A DNA stretch of 64,000 nt, taken from ZC4RG30 sp049841155. GTDB lineage: Bacteria > Pseudomonadota > Gammaproteobacteria > Steroidobacterales > Steroidobacteraceae. Within the stretch, counting starts at the first letter, position 1. Each line of letters begins with the position of its first letter. A model generated the notes under the pieces. The model was not told the origin of the DNA and did not search any database. It saw only the letters and a list, made by a program, of their open reading frames with translations. Location of the stretch: contig JASGHI010000003.1 of assembly GCA_049841155.1 (NCBI GenBank), forward strand, positions 806,001 to 870,000. Reading direction: 5' to 3'. Of this stretch, positions 31,889-41,017 are shown piece after piece. A program made the position numbers and the translations under genes.

Positions 31889-32935
31889 ATGTCCGCCTCG
31901 CTGTCGCGCCCGGAACTGCTTGCCATGGCCCGCGCCCGGGGCTTCGCCGACGTGGGCGTGACCGGCGTGGACCTGCCCGAGGACGAAGGCTTCCTGCTCT
32001 CCTGGCTGGAACGGGGGCATCACGGCGAGATGCAATACATGGCGCGCCACGGCCTCAAGCGCAGCCGCCCGGCACTGCTGCAGCCCGGTACGCTGACGGT
32101 GATCAGCACGCGCATGGACTACTGGCCGGGCGAGGCACGCAACGCCGAAGAGGTGCTGGCCGATCCCGCCCTGGGGTATGTCTCGCGCTATGCGCTGGGG
32201 CGCGACTACCACAAGGTGATGCGCGCCGCGCTCGCGCGCCTGGCCGAGGACATCGCCCTGCGCGTGGCGCCCCATGGACATCGCGTGTTCGTCGATTCCG
32301 CGCCGCTGCTGGAAAAAGCGCTGGCCCGCAACGCAGGGCTGGGCTGGATCGGCAAGCACACAAACCTCATCGCGCGCGATGCCGGCTCATGGTTCTTCCT
32401 CGGTGAAATCCTCACCGACCTGCCTCTTCCCGCCGATGAACCGGCCACCGCGCACTGCGGCAGCTGCAGCGCCTGCCTGCCCGCCTGCCCCACGCAGGCC
32501 ATCGTCGGTCCGCGGCAGCTCGATGCGCGGCGCTGCATTTCCTATCTCACCATCGAGCTCAAGGGCGCCATTCCCGAGCAATTGCGCCCGGCCATCGGCA
32601 ACCGCATCTACGGCTGCGACGACTGCCAGCTGGTCTGTCCGTGGAACAAGTTCGCGCACGCCGCGGCACACCCGGATTTCAGGATCCGGCACGGGCTGGA
32701 TGCTCCGCGCCTTGCTGATCTTCTGGGCTGGAGCCGCGAGCAGTTCGAGCAGCGCTTCGAAGGCTCCGCGGTGCGGCGCATCGGCCATGCACGCTTCCTG
32801 CGCAACGTGGCGGTGGCGCTGGGCAACGGACCTGCAACACCGGAAGCCATCGGCGCGCTCGCAGCGCGGCGCGGCGATCCCGATCCGCTGGTCGCCGAAC
32901 ATGTGGACTGGGCGTTGCGGCGCCTTACAGGCTGA
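31889..32935 (+). CDS. queG: Epoxyqueuosine reductase QueG
   Basis: Cobalamin-dependent iron-sulfur enzyme for the last step of queuosine synthesis in tRNA. The 348-residue protein has VTGVDLPEDEGFLLSWLERG near the start, VDSAPLLEKALARNAGLGWIG, and two [4Fe-4S] motifs: CGSCSACLPACPTQAI and YGCDDCQLVCPWNKFA. A short HEAT-like C-terminus follows. The ATG at 31889 was chosen; an in-frame ATG at 31865 would add eight residues (MGKVYFRA). Its 3' end overlaps convergent panC by 11 bases. Confidence 0.95.
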   Translation: MSASLSRPELLAMARARGFADVGVTGVDLPEDEGFLLSWLERGHHGEMQYMARHGLKRSRPALLQPGTLTVISTRMDYWPGEARNAEEVLADPALGYVSRYALGRDYHKVMRAALARLAEDIALRVAPHGHRVFVDSAPLLEKALARNAGLGWIGKHTNLIARDAGSWFFLGEILTDLPLPADEPATAHCGSCSACLPACPTQAIVGPRQLDARRCISYLTIELKGAIPEQLRPAIGNRIYGCDDCQLVCPWNKFAHAAAHPDFRIRHGLDAPRLADLLGWSREQFEQRFEGSAVRRIGHARFLRNVAVALGNGPATPEAIGALAARRGDPDPLVAEHVDWALRRLTG

Positions 32936-33773
32936 CCTGGAGATTGTCGATGAGGCGCGCCTTGCCCAGCCGCGCTGCGGCCAGGATCACCACCGCCGCA
33001 CTGTCCGCGCGCGGCGGATCGAGCGTCGCGGCATCCCGCACCTCGCAATAGTCGGGATCGAAACCCGCCTCGCGCAGCTGCTGCAGGCCCAGCTGCCCGA
33101 TGAGCGCGAAGTCGCGTTCGCCGGCATCGATGCGCGCAGCCAGTGCGCGCAGCGTGACGTACAGCCGCGGCGCCAGCGCGCGCTCCGCCGCCGAAAGGTA
33201 GAGATTGCGCGAACTCATGGCGAGGCCATCGGGCGAACGCACCGTCGGCGCGCCCACGATCTGCACGGGCAGGGCCAGATCCGCCACCATGCGGCGGATG
33301 ACGGCCAGCTGCTGGTAGTCCTTCTCGCCGAACACGGCCACATCCGGCTGCACGATGCCGAACAGCTTGGCGACCACCGTGGCAACGCCGTCGAAATGCC
33401 CAGGCCGGTGCGCGCCGCAGAGGATGCCCGCCAGATGTGGCACTGACACCGTCGTGGCCGACTGTCCGCCATCGGGATAGATCTCCGCCACCGGCGGGCT
33501 GAACAGCAGATCGCAGCCGGCATCAGCAAGCAGCTGGCGATCGTTCTCCGGCGTGCGCGGATAGCGCTCGAAATCCTCCCCCGGTCCGAACTGCAGGGGA
33601 TTCACGAAAATGCTGGCGACGACCCGGTCGGCGCGGGCACGCGCCGCCGACAGCAAGCTCAGGTGCCCGGCATGCAGGCTGCCCATGGTGGGGACGAAGC
33701 CGATGCGCTGGCCCGCGGCGCGCCAGCTGCGCACCTGTTCGCGCAGTTCCGGAATGTGGTCGATGACGATCAC
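32925..33773 (-). CDS. panC: Pantothenate synthetase
   Basis: Joins pantoate and beta-alanine with ATP to make pantothenate. The 282 residues show VPTMGSLHAGHLSLL (HIGH-like ATP site), FVNPLQFGPGEDFERYPRT, FGEKDYQQLAVIRRMV and VRSPDGLAMSSRNLYLSA (KMSKS-like). It follows panB after 13 bases. No panD is present next to it. Confidence 0.97.
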   Translation of the reverse strand: MIVIDHIPELREQVRSWRAAGQRIGFVPTMGSLHAGHLSLLSAARARADRVVASIFVNPLQFGPGEDFERYPRTPENDRQLLADAGCDLLFSPPVAEIYPDGGQSATTVSVPHLAGILCGAHRPGHFDGVATVVAKLFGIVQPDVAVFGEKDYQQLAVIRRMVADLALPVQIVGAPTVRSPDGLAMSSRNLYLSAAERALAPRLYVTLRALAARIDAGERDFALIGQLGLQQLREAGFDPDYCEVRDAATLDPPRADSAAVVILAAARLGKARLIDNLQVSL

Positions 33774-33786
33774 TGTCTGCGAAGGG

Positions 33787-34614
33787 TCAGAAGCAGTGTT
33801 CGGGCGCGGGATATTCGCCGGACTTCACGGCAGCCACATAGGCCTTGAGCGCCGCGAGCGGCGTTCCGTTGCCGGTCATGAAGTCGCGCACGAACCGCGG
33901 CTTGCGCCCGGGCGTGATCTCGAGGATGTCGTAGAGCACCTGCACCTGGCCGCTGGTGCCCGGTCCCGCGCCGATGCCGATCACCGGCACGTCGAGCGCT
34001 TCGGTGACAGTCTGGCCCAGCGCGGCAGGAATGCATTCCAGCAGCACGACGTCCGCGCCGGCGGATTCAAGGTCACGCGCATCCTGCAGCAGACGTGCAG
34101 CCATCTGTTCCTCGCGCCCCTGCACGCGGAATCCGCCGGTCTTGTGCACCGACTGGGGTTTGAGCCCCAGATGCGCGCAGACGGCGATGTCGTGCCCGGC
34201 GAGGAATTCGATGATGCGGATCTGCTCCGTGCCGGTTTCCAGCTTCACCATGCGCGCACCACCCTCCTGCATCAGGCGCACGGAATTCTTCAGCGCCTGA
34301 TCGGCCGAGGCATAGCTCATGAACGGCAGATCGGCGACCAGGAAGGGGCGATGCAGCCCGCGCGCCACGGCGCGCGTGTGGTAGATCATGTCTTCCATGG
34401 TGACGGGCACGGTGGTGTCGTGCCCCTGGATCACCATGCCCAGGGAATCCCCCACCAGCACCAGATCCACACCGGCCTCGTCCAGCAACACGGCGAAGCT
34501 TGCGTCATAGCAGGTGAGCGCGGCGATGGCCTCGCGCTCCTTGCGCATGCGCCGCAGCGTCGTCAGGTTGACCGGCGGACGGGCGGCATCACGGAATTGC
34601 AGCTGCGTATACAT
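33787..34614 (-). CDS. panB: 3-methyl-2-oxobutanoate hydroxymethyltransferase
   Basis: Transfers a hydroxymethyl group from methylene-tetrahydrofolate to alpha-ketoisovalerate, giving ketopantoate. The 275-residue TIM barrel has ALTCYDASFAVLLDEAGVD, LVGDSLGMVIQGHDTTVPV, ADLPFMSY, AHLGLKPQSVHKTGGF and GIGAGPGTSGQVQVLYD. It belongs to the pcnB-folK-dNK-panB-panC run. Confidence 0.97.
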   Translation of the reverse strand: MYTQLQFRDAARPPVNLTTLRRMRKEREAIAALTCYDASFAVLLDEAGVDLVLVGDSLGMVIQGHDTTVPVTMEDMIYHTRAVARGLHRPFLVADLPFMSYASADQALKNSVRLMQEGGARMVKLETGTEQIRIIEFLAGHDIAVCAHLGLKPQSVHKTGGFRVQGREEQMAARLLQDARDLESAGADVVLLECIPAALGQTVTEALDVPVIGIGAGPGTSGQVQVLYDILEITPGRKPRFVRDFMTGNGTPLAALKAYVAAVKSGEYPAPEHCF

Positions 34615-34686
34615 CCGCGGAGCTTGACGGAGCGCCCCGCGGTAATCAACCCGCGCGCCGCGGCAGCATTTCGCTGGCCGGCACGC

Positions 34687-35340
34687 TCACAGATCCGCGT
34701 GCCGCATCGGGTTGTAGTACAGCCTGCCGCGCGTGGCGCGCGCCATCTGGTCCAGCAATTCGACATAGTCCGCCTCGTTGTGGACCGGGTCGATGGCGGC
34801 CGCATTGACGATGAGCAGCGGCGCCGCGTCGAAGGCGTGGAAGAAGCGTGCGTAACTCTCGTTGAGGCGCGTGAGGTAGGCGCGGTCGATGAGGCTCTCG
34901 TAGGCGATGCCGCGCCGCGCGATGCGCTCCAGCAGCGCATCCACCGGCGCCTGCAGATACACCACCAGGTCGGGCGCAGGCGCATCGATGGCCAGGCGCT
35001 CATGGACCTGGCGGTAGAGCCGGTACTCCTCGTCGTCGAGCGTGAGCCGCGCGAACAGGTCGTCCTTGGCGAGCAGGTAATCCGCCACACGCTGCTCGCC
35101 GAACAGATCCTGCTGATGCAGCGCAGTCTGCTGCTGCGCGCGCTGGAACAGGAAGTACAGCTGCGCCGGCAGCGCGCCGACCCTGGGGTTGCGGTAAAAG
35201 CGCTCGAGAAAGGGATTCTCCCCGGCCTGTTCCAGCACGGTTTGCGCGCCGAGCGTCGCGGCAAGCTTGCGCACCAGGCTGGTCTTGCCGACGCCGATGG
35301 GCCCTTCGACCACGATGTAGCGCTGGCCGGGCGTATTCAT
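34687..35340 (-). CDS. Deoxynucleoside kinase family protein
   Basis: Predicted cytoplasmic kinase that phosphorylates deoxynucleosides (deoxyadenosine/deoxyguanosine kinase family). The 217-residue protein begins YIVVEGPIGVGKTSLVRKLA (P-loop), has the FLFQRAQQQ segment, PDLVVYLQAPVDALLERIARRG and the lid-like RGIAYESLIDRAYLTRL. Substrate preference cannot be read from sequence. It overlaps folK by 4 bases and sits between folK and panB, a known arrangement in gammaproteobacteria. Confidence 0.88.
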   Translation of the reverse strand: MNTPGQRYIVVEGPIGVGKTSLVRKLAATLGAQTVLEQAGENPFLERFYRNPRVGALPAQLYFLFQRAQQQTALHQQDLFGEQRVADYLLAKDDLFARLTLDDEEYRLYRQVHERLAIDAPAPDLVVYLQAPVDALLERIARRGIAYESLIDRAYLTRLNESYARFFHAFDAAPLLIVNAAAIDPVHNEADYVELLDQMARATRGRLYYNPMRHADL

Positions 35341-35827
35341 GCAGCCACCCGCGCGACGATGCCGTCGCCCGGCAACCGCGCCAGCAGATCCGCGACCCGG
35401 CCCACACCGGGCACTTGCAGCTCCGGTGCGATATCCGCCAGCGGACGCAGCACGAAGCCACGCGCGGCAATGCCCGGATGCGGAACGCTGAGTTCAGCGG
35501 AATCGATGCGCTGCGAACCGTACACCAGCAGGTCCAGGTCCAGCGTGCGCGGACCCCAGCGCTCGGTGCGCACCCGCCCCTGCGCCGTTTCGATGGCGCG
35601 CAGCGCCGCGAACAAGTCCTGCGCCGGCAGCCGCGTCAGCAGGCCCGCCACCGCATTGATGAAATCATCCTGGGCCACCGGCCCGAAGGGCAGCGTGCGG
35701 TACAGCGGCGAAGTGGCGACGAGGCGCGTTGCGGGCAGCGCCGCCAGCGCCGCCAAGGCGGCACGCACCTGCCCTTCAGGCTCACCGACATTGCTGCCCA
35801 CGCCGACGTAAGCCGGCACCCAGCAAT

Positions 35828-35831
<4 letters not shown>
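35337..35831 (-). CDS. folK: 2-amino-4-hydroxy-6-hydroxymethyldihydropteridine pyrophosphokinase
   Basis: Transfers pyrophosphate from ATP to hydroxymethyldihydropterin in folate synthesis. The 164-residue protein has AYVGVGSNVGEPEGQVRAAL, SPLYRTLPFGPVAQDDFINAV and the family signature RWGPRTLDLDLLVYG, followed by VPHPGIAARGFVLRPLADI. It overlaps pcnB by 4 bases. Confidence 0.96.
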
Positions 35832-37300
<1,469 letters not shown>

Positions 37301-37327
37301 TGCAGGAGGTCCAGGGCGAGGTGAGAC

Positions 37328-37355
37328 TTGAGCTCATGGGTTGGACGCCTATAAT
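37328..37355 (+). promoter_or_regulatory. Sigma70 promoter of tRNA-Glu(CTC)
   Basis: TTGAGC (-35, 37328-37333), a 16-base spacer and a perfect TATAAT (-10, 37350-37355), followed by a GC-rich discriminator of the kind found at stringently controlled promoters. The tRNA starts about 25 bases after the predicted transcription start. Confidence 0.7.
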
Positions 37356-37384
37356 ACCGCGCCCCGCCCGACCTGCGGGTCTAC

Positions 37385-37460
37385 GCTCCCTTCGTCTAGA
37401 GGCCCAGGACATAGCCCTCTCAAGGCTAGTACACCGGTTCGAATCCGGTAGGGAGCGCCA
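37385..37460 (+). tRNA. tRNA-Glu(CTC)
   Basis: A 76-base cloverleaf: acceptor GCTCCCT/AGGGAGC, D-arm TCGTCTAGAGGCCCAGGACA, anticodon stem TAGCC/GGCTA with loop CTCTCAA (anticodon CTC), T-arm CCGGTTCGAATCCGG, encoded CCA. A second Glu tRNA (TTC) lies about 0.8 kb away on the other strand. Confidence 0.96.
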
Positions 37461-37484
37461 TCCGTCCTGTTGCCCGTCCGGACT

Positions 37485-37949
37485 TCAGCCCGTCCGCGGC
37501 CCTCTTGCAATGCGCCGCCCGGCAATCACGGCGACCACGACGAGCGCGGCAAGCTTGGCCAGTTCAATGCCGATGTAGAGGTTGTGAAGCCCAGACGGCG
37601 GCACCGGCAAGCCTGCCATGATCATCCCGACACGCCGATCCAGCATCGGCAGCAGCCACAGGGCTTCCACTACCACCACCGCCACAGCGGCCGCCGCGGC
37701 GGCAAGGGCAATGCGGCTTCGCGGACCAGACAGCAGGGCCAGTAGCAGGCCGGCCGCCAGCAGCCATTCCACCTTGTTGAAGATCGCGAAGGTCTGCCGC
37801 CCCACATCCAGCGCCACCGGCAGCGACAGGCTCGGCGCCAGGAACTTGGCCGGCGTTGCAAGGAACGACACACCGGTCAGCAGACCCGTCCAGAACAGAG
37901 CCACCGTGAAACCGGCAATGGCGCTGCGCTGCAGCGGTGAATGATCCAT
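37485..37949 (-). CDS. Four-TM membrane protein, possibly DUF4149/TMEM205-like
   Basis: Hydrophobic protein of 154 residues with four predicted TM segments (about 9-30, 55-75, 80-100 and 125-145). Conserved-looking parts are FLATPAKFLAPSLSLPVALD, VGRQTFAIFNKVEWLLA and LHNLYIGIELAKLAAL. The pattern recalls the DUF4149/TMEM205 group, but I am not certain. Function unknown. It diverges from the DUF6522 gene across an AT-rich region with a palindrome. Confidence 0.7.
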   Translation of the reverse strand: MDHSPLQRSAIAGFTVALFWTGLLTGVSFLATPAKFLAPSLSLPVALDVGRQTFAIFNKVEWLLAAGLLLALLSGPRSRIALAAAAAAVAVVVVEALWLLPMLDRRVGMIMAGLPVPPSGLHNLYIGIELAKLAALVVVAVIAGRRIARGPRTG

Positions 37950-37981
37950 CTGGATAGCCTCCGGCCGGAACCATAATATTT

Positions 37982-37994
37982 ATCTATAATAGAT
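37982..37994. promoter_or_regulatory. Palindrome over a TATAAT box, candidate operator
   Basis: ATCTAT-A-ATAGAT is a perfect 6-bp inverted repeat. It overlaps a TATAAT hexamer (37985-37990) pointing towards the DUF6522 gene, 47 bases before its start codon, and lies 33 bases before the divergent membrane protein gene. Confidence 0.4.
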
Positions 37995-38036
37995 CTTAAT
38001 GTTCCGCTGAGGGTGGTCCACACCGGAGGCACGGCG

Positions 38037-38336
38037 ATGCAGATTGAAATCGGGGATGACGGCATCGTGGTCGATGCAGCCCTGCTTGCGCCGCTGCTGC
38101 AGGTTGCGGCCTGCGACGTGCCGGGGATGATGCGCCGGCAGGAGATCACCAGCCTCTGCGAGCGCGGTGTCGACACCGACGAAGGCCGGTATCGCCTGAG
38201 CTTCTTCCATCGCAGGCGCTGCGTCCGGCTGAAAGTCGATTCCACGGGACGGGTGCTGCAGCACAGCACCATCGACTACGGAAAGCAGGATGAGATGGCG
38301 TCCCCAGGGGGATTCGAACCCCCGTTACCGCCGTGA
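38037..38336 (+). CDS. DUF6522 family protein, 3' end antisense to tRNA-Glu
   Basis: Protein of 99 residues that resembles the small DUF6522 family: IEIGDDGIVVDAALLAPLLQ, MRRQEITSLCERGVDTDEGR and YRLSFFHRRRCVRLKVD, then GRVLQHSTIDYG. Function unknown; no TM or signal peptide. A good GGAGG Shine-Dalgarno lies 7 bases before the ATG at 38037. The frame has no stop until 38336, so the last residues (MASPGGFEPPLPP) are read from the opposite strand of tRNA-Glu(TTC), with 41 bases of overlap. Confidence 0.7.
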   Translation: MQIEIGDDGIVVDAALLAPLLQVAACDVPGMMRRQEITSLCERGVDTDEGRYRLSFFHRRRCVRLKVDSTGRVLQHSTIDYGKQDEMASPGGFEPPLPP

Positions 38337-38371
38337 AAGGGCGATGTCCTGGGCCTCTAGACGATGGGGAC
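38296..38371 (-). tRNA. tRNA-Glu(TTC)
   Basis: A 76-base cloverleaf: acceptor GTCCCCA/TGGGGAC, D-arm TCGTCTAGAGGCCCAGGACA, anticodon stem CGCCC/GGCGG around TTTCAC-type loop (anticodon TTC), T-arm GGGGGTTCGAATCCCCC, encoded CCA. Downstream of tRNA-Ala on the same strand and probably in the same transcript. Confidence 0.97.
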
Positions 38372-38428
38372 GTCGGAGGGGGCGGCATTCTAATCGCAAT
38401 GCCGTCCGGCTTCCTATCCCCGAGGAGT

Positions 38429-38504
<76 letters not shown>

Positions 38505-38524
38505 ACATGCCGGAAAGGGGCGCG

Positions 38525-38553
38525 ACGTTACGCGGCGCCCCGGAACCTGTCAA
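38525..38553 (-). promoter_or_regulatory. Sigma70 promoter of the tRNA-Ala/tRNA-Glu unit
   Basis: On the minus strand: perfect TTGACA (-35, 38548-38553), a 17-base spacer, TAACGT (-10, 38525-38530), then a GC-rich discriminator. It lies just past the stop codon of the toxin gene. Confidence 0.6.
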
Positions 38554-38563
38554 GAAACGCGCT

Positions 38564-39067
38564 TCAGGCCACCTTGCGCGGTCGGCCGCGGGGACGGTGC
38601 CGGGAAACCGGCTCCACGCGATAAAGCGCCGGCTCCTCGTGAACCTCGGCCAGGAACGGGTTCACGACCCGCACGCCATTGAAGATGGCGCCGTGCTGGA
38701 GGTCTTCGGTGTAGAGCACCGCACACCCCTGCAGCTGGGCGGCGGCGACGATGAGGCAGTCCCACCAGTTGAGCTGGTAGCGCTGCTCGATCTGCCGCGC
38801 ACTCTGCAGCAATTCCGGATCAAGCGGTCGCGGGTTCCACTGGAAAAAATTTTCCAGTTCCGCCCAAGCCTGGGCTCGATCAACCCTCACGGCAAGCTTG
38901 CAGGTACGTACCGAATAAAACTCGTTCAGGGCCTGGATGCTGGTTCGCCCACTGCTCTCCCGCCAGAGACGGGAAAGTAGTGCCGCCGCGACCTCGCGCT
39001 TCAGTGGCTCGGACGGATCGTAGGCGTAAACCAGGACGTTAGCGTCGACGAAGCACGGGGCGGTCAT
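38564..39067 (-). CDS. PIN-domain toxin (VapC-like) with AT-hook-like tail
   Basis: Predicted RNase toxin of 167 residues. The PIN domain shows the acidic residues expected: FVDANVLVYAYD (first Asp), SIQALNEFY (Glu), WWDCLIVAAAQ (Asp) and LYTEDLQHG (Asp). It is longer than most VapC proteins (about 130-140). The extra C-terminus ends SRHRPRGRPRKVA, where RPRGRPRK matches the AT-hook DNA-binding motif. The ATG at 39067 has a GGGAAGAGA Shine-Dalgarno and lies within the end of the antitoxin gene (29-base overlap). Confidence 0.85.
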   Translation of the reverse strand: MTAPCFVDANVLVYAYDPSEPLKREVAAALLSRLWRESSGRTSIQALNEFYSVRTCKLAVRVDRAQAWAELENFFQWNPRPLDPELLQSARQIEQRYQLNWWDCLIVAAAQLQGCAVLYTEDLQHGAIFNGVRVVNPFLAEVHEEPALYRVEPVSRHRPRGRPRKVA

Positions 39068-39296
39068 AGATCTCTTCCCGGGTCGGCAGCTTCTCGCCAG
39101 GCTTGCGCAGCGGCTTGAGGCTCCTCTGCTGGCTGGCAAACCACCGATTCATGGCCTGCTCATAGGCCAACGCCTGAGGCAGCTGCCTGCGCAGCACCTC
39201 GCCCACATAGCGCGACAGGCTCAAACCCTGGGCGGCAGCCTCGGCGCGCGCCCATTCGGCCGTGTGCTCGTCGAGGGTGATGGTGATGTTCTTCAT
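39039..39296 (-). CDS. Ribbon-helix-helix antitoxin (VapB-like)
   Basis: Predicted antitoxin of 85 residues. The N-terminus KNITITLDEHTAEWARAEAA followed by LSLSRYVGEVLRRQL is a typical ribbon-helix-helix DNA-binding domain. The C-terminus (SLKPLRKPGEKLPTREEIYD) is the probable toxin-binding part. It precedes and overlaps the PIN toxin gene, and follows gltX after 32 bases. Confidence 0.85.
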   Translation of the reverse strand: MKNITITLDEHTAEWARAEAAAQGLSLSRYVGEVLRRQLPQALAYEQAMNRWFASQQRSLKPLRKPGEKLPTREEIYDRPVLRRR

Positions 39297-39328
39297 GGCC
39301 AATCAAATACACGGGGTCAGTGTATTTA

Positions 39329-40720
39329 TCAAGCCATTTTCAGCACTCCGTCCAGCCGCGCCAGCACCCGCTCCCGCCCCAGCAGCGCCAGCGTGGCATC
39401 GATGGGCGGCGACACCGTCCCGCCGGTGACCGCCACCCGCAGCGGCTGGGCAACCTTGCCAAGACCCAGCGAGCGGCTGCCGGCAAAATCGTTCAGCAAC
39501 GCATGCAGGGCCGCAGCCGACCAATCCTGCTGCCCAGCCATCTGAGTCCGCAGCTCGGCCAGGAGCGTCCGTGCGTCGGCCGTGAGGTGTTTGGCCACGG
39601 CCTTCTCGTCCATCACCGGCTCGCGGAAGAAGAACAGGCTCGACGCCGCCATTTCCTTCATCGTCTTCGCGCGCTCGCGCAAGGCCTCGACCGCGCCGGC
39701 AAGCATGGCCGGCGCGGCATCCCTCACGCCCAGCGCCGCCAGCTGCTCGGCCAGCGCCGCAGTGAGCACCTGCGGCTGCGCCTTCATGATGTGCTGCTGG
39801 TTCAGCCACAGCAGCTTCTCGGGATTGAATGCCGAGGCCGCCTTGTTCACGTCGGCGATGTCGAAGGCGGCGATCATCTGTTCGCGCGTGAAGAATTCCT
39901 GGTCGCCATGCGACCAGCCCAGCCGCACCAGGTAGTTCAGCAGCGCATCGGGCAGGTAGCCCTCCTTCTGGTACTCCAGCACGCTCACGGCACCGTGACG
40001 CTTGGAGAGCTTGGCGCCGTCGGCACCGAGGATCATGGGCACATGCGCATACGCCGGCGGCGTCGCGCCCAGCGCACGCAGCATGTTGATCTGCCGCGGC
40101 GTGTTGTTCAGGTGGTCGTCGCCGCGGATCACGTGCGTCACGCCCATGTCCCAGTCATCCACCACCACGCAGAAGTTGTAGGTGGGGTTGCCGTCCGAGC
40201 GCTGGATGATGAGATCGTCCAGCTCGGCGTTCTGGAACACCGTGCGGCCATGCACCAGGTCATCCACCACCACCTCGCCGGCCAGCGGGTTCCTGAAGCG
40301 GATCACCGGCGTGACGCCGGCCGGAGGCGTAGCCGTGCTGTCGCGCCAGCGGCCGTCGTAGCGCGGCTTTTCCTTGCGCGCCAGCTGCACTTCACGCATG
40401 GCGTCGAGCTCCTCTTTCGAGCAGTAGCAGCGGTAGGCCAGCCCCTGGTCCAGCATCTGCTGGATCACCGCGCGGTAGCGGTCGTAGCGCTGCGTCTGGT
40501 AGTACGGCCCCTCGTCTTCGGCAAGGCCCAGCCAGCGCATGCCCTCGAGGATCACGCGCACGGCCTCGTCGGTGGAGCGCTCGCGATCGGTGTCTTCGAT
40601 GCGCAGGATGAACTTGCCGCCGTGACGCCTGGCCTGGAGCCAGGAAAACAGCGCCGTACGGACGCCGCCGATATGCAGCATCCCCGTGGGGCTCGGAGCA
40701 AAACGGGTTGTGATGGTCAT
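39329..40720 (-). CDS. gltX: Glutamyl-tRNA synthetase
   Basis: Class I aminoacyl-tRNA synthetase that charges tRNA-Glu. The 463-residue protein has RFAPSPTGMLHIGGVRTALF (HIGH), LRIEDTDRERS, YRCYCSKEELDAMRE, NPTYNFCVVVDDWDMGVTHV, GDDHLNNTPRQINML and KLSKRHGAVSV (KMSKS). The SWIM-like zinc cluster is incomplete: CYC is present but the later Cys is replaced. Two tRNA-Glu genes lie within 3.4 kb. Confidence 0.96.
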   Translation of the reverse strand: MTITTRFAPSPTGMLHIGGVRTALFSWLQARRHGGKFILRIEDTDRERSTDEAVRVILEGMRWLGLAEDEGPYYQTQRYDRYRAVIQQMLDQGLAYRCYCSKEELDAMREVQLARKEKPRYDGRWRDSTATPPAGVTPVIRFRNPLAGEVVVDDLVHGRTVFQNAELDDLIIQRSDGNPTYNFCVVVDDWDMGVTHVIRGDDHLNNTPRQINMLRALGATPPAYAHVPMILGADGAKLSKRHGAVSVLEYQKEGYLPDALLNYLVRLGWSHGDQEFFTREQMIAAFDIADVNKAASAFNPEKLLWLNQQHIMKAQPQVLTAALAEQLAALGVRDAAPAMLAGAVEALRERAKTMKEMAASSLFFFREPVMDEKAVAKHLTADARTLLAELRTQMAGQQDWSAAALHALLNDFAGSRSLGLGKVAQPLRVAVTGGTVSPPIDATLALLGRERVLARLDGVLKMA

Positions 40721-40826
40721 GGGGCGCGTAGCCTAGCCGAAGCTGCCCCGGCAGCCCATCGGCGCCACGGGCAGGGGCACGAGCCTCAAACCCTCGGCGG
40801 GCGCCTTGCGAAGCCCTTCCGGGGGT

Positions 40827-40842
40827 GACCGCCTGAGCGGTC
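40827..40842. other. Hairpin just after tRNA-Val
   Basis: GACCGC-CTGA-GCGGTC forms a 6-bp stem 5 bases beyond the tRNA-Val 3' end. No T-run follows; it may mark a 3' processing or termination site. Confidence 0.4.
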
Positions 40843-40847
40843 CGGAA

Positions 40848-40922
40848 TGGTGGGCGGTACAGGGCTTGAACCTGTGACCCCTGCCGTGTGAAAGCAGTGC
40901 TCTACCGCTGAGCTAACCGCCC
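40848..40922 (-). tRNA. tRNA-Val(CAC)
   Basis: A 75-base cloverleaf: acceptor GGGCGGT/ACCGCCC, D-arm TAGCTCAGCGGTAGAGCA, anticodon stem CTGCT/GGCAG with loop TTCACAC (anticodon CAC), T-arm ACAGGTTCAAGCCCTGT, encoded CCA. Confidence 0.96.
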
Positions 40923-40939
40923 CTTCCGAAGGGAGCGCA

Positions 40940-40968
40940 AGTCTACGGATCGAAGGGCCGGCAGGCAA
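40940..40968 (-). promoter_or_regulatory. Sigma70 promoter of tRNA-Val
   Basis: On the minus strand: TTGCCT (-35, 40963-40968), a 17-base spacer and TAGACT (-10, 40940-40945), 17 bases before the tRNA 5' end. Confidence 0.5.
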
Positions 40969-41017
40969 TCTCCCATCCCGGTTTGCCATCCCGCGGCACT
41001 GGGTCCAGCATCTGACC

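Noticed and set aside
33610..35811. A 733-codon open frame on the plus strand
   Set aside because: It runs antisense through panC, panB, the deoxynucleoside kinase and folK, all of which have clear motifs.
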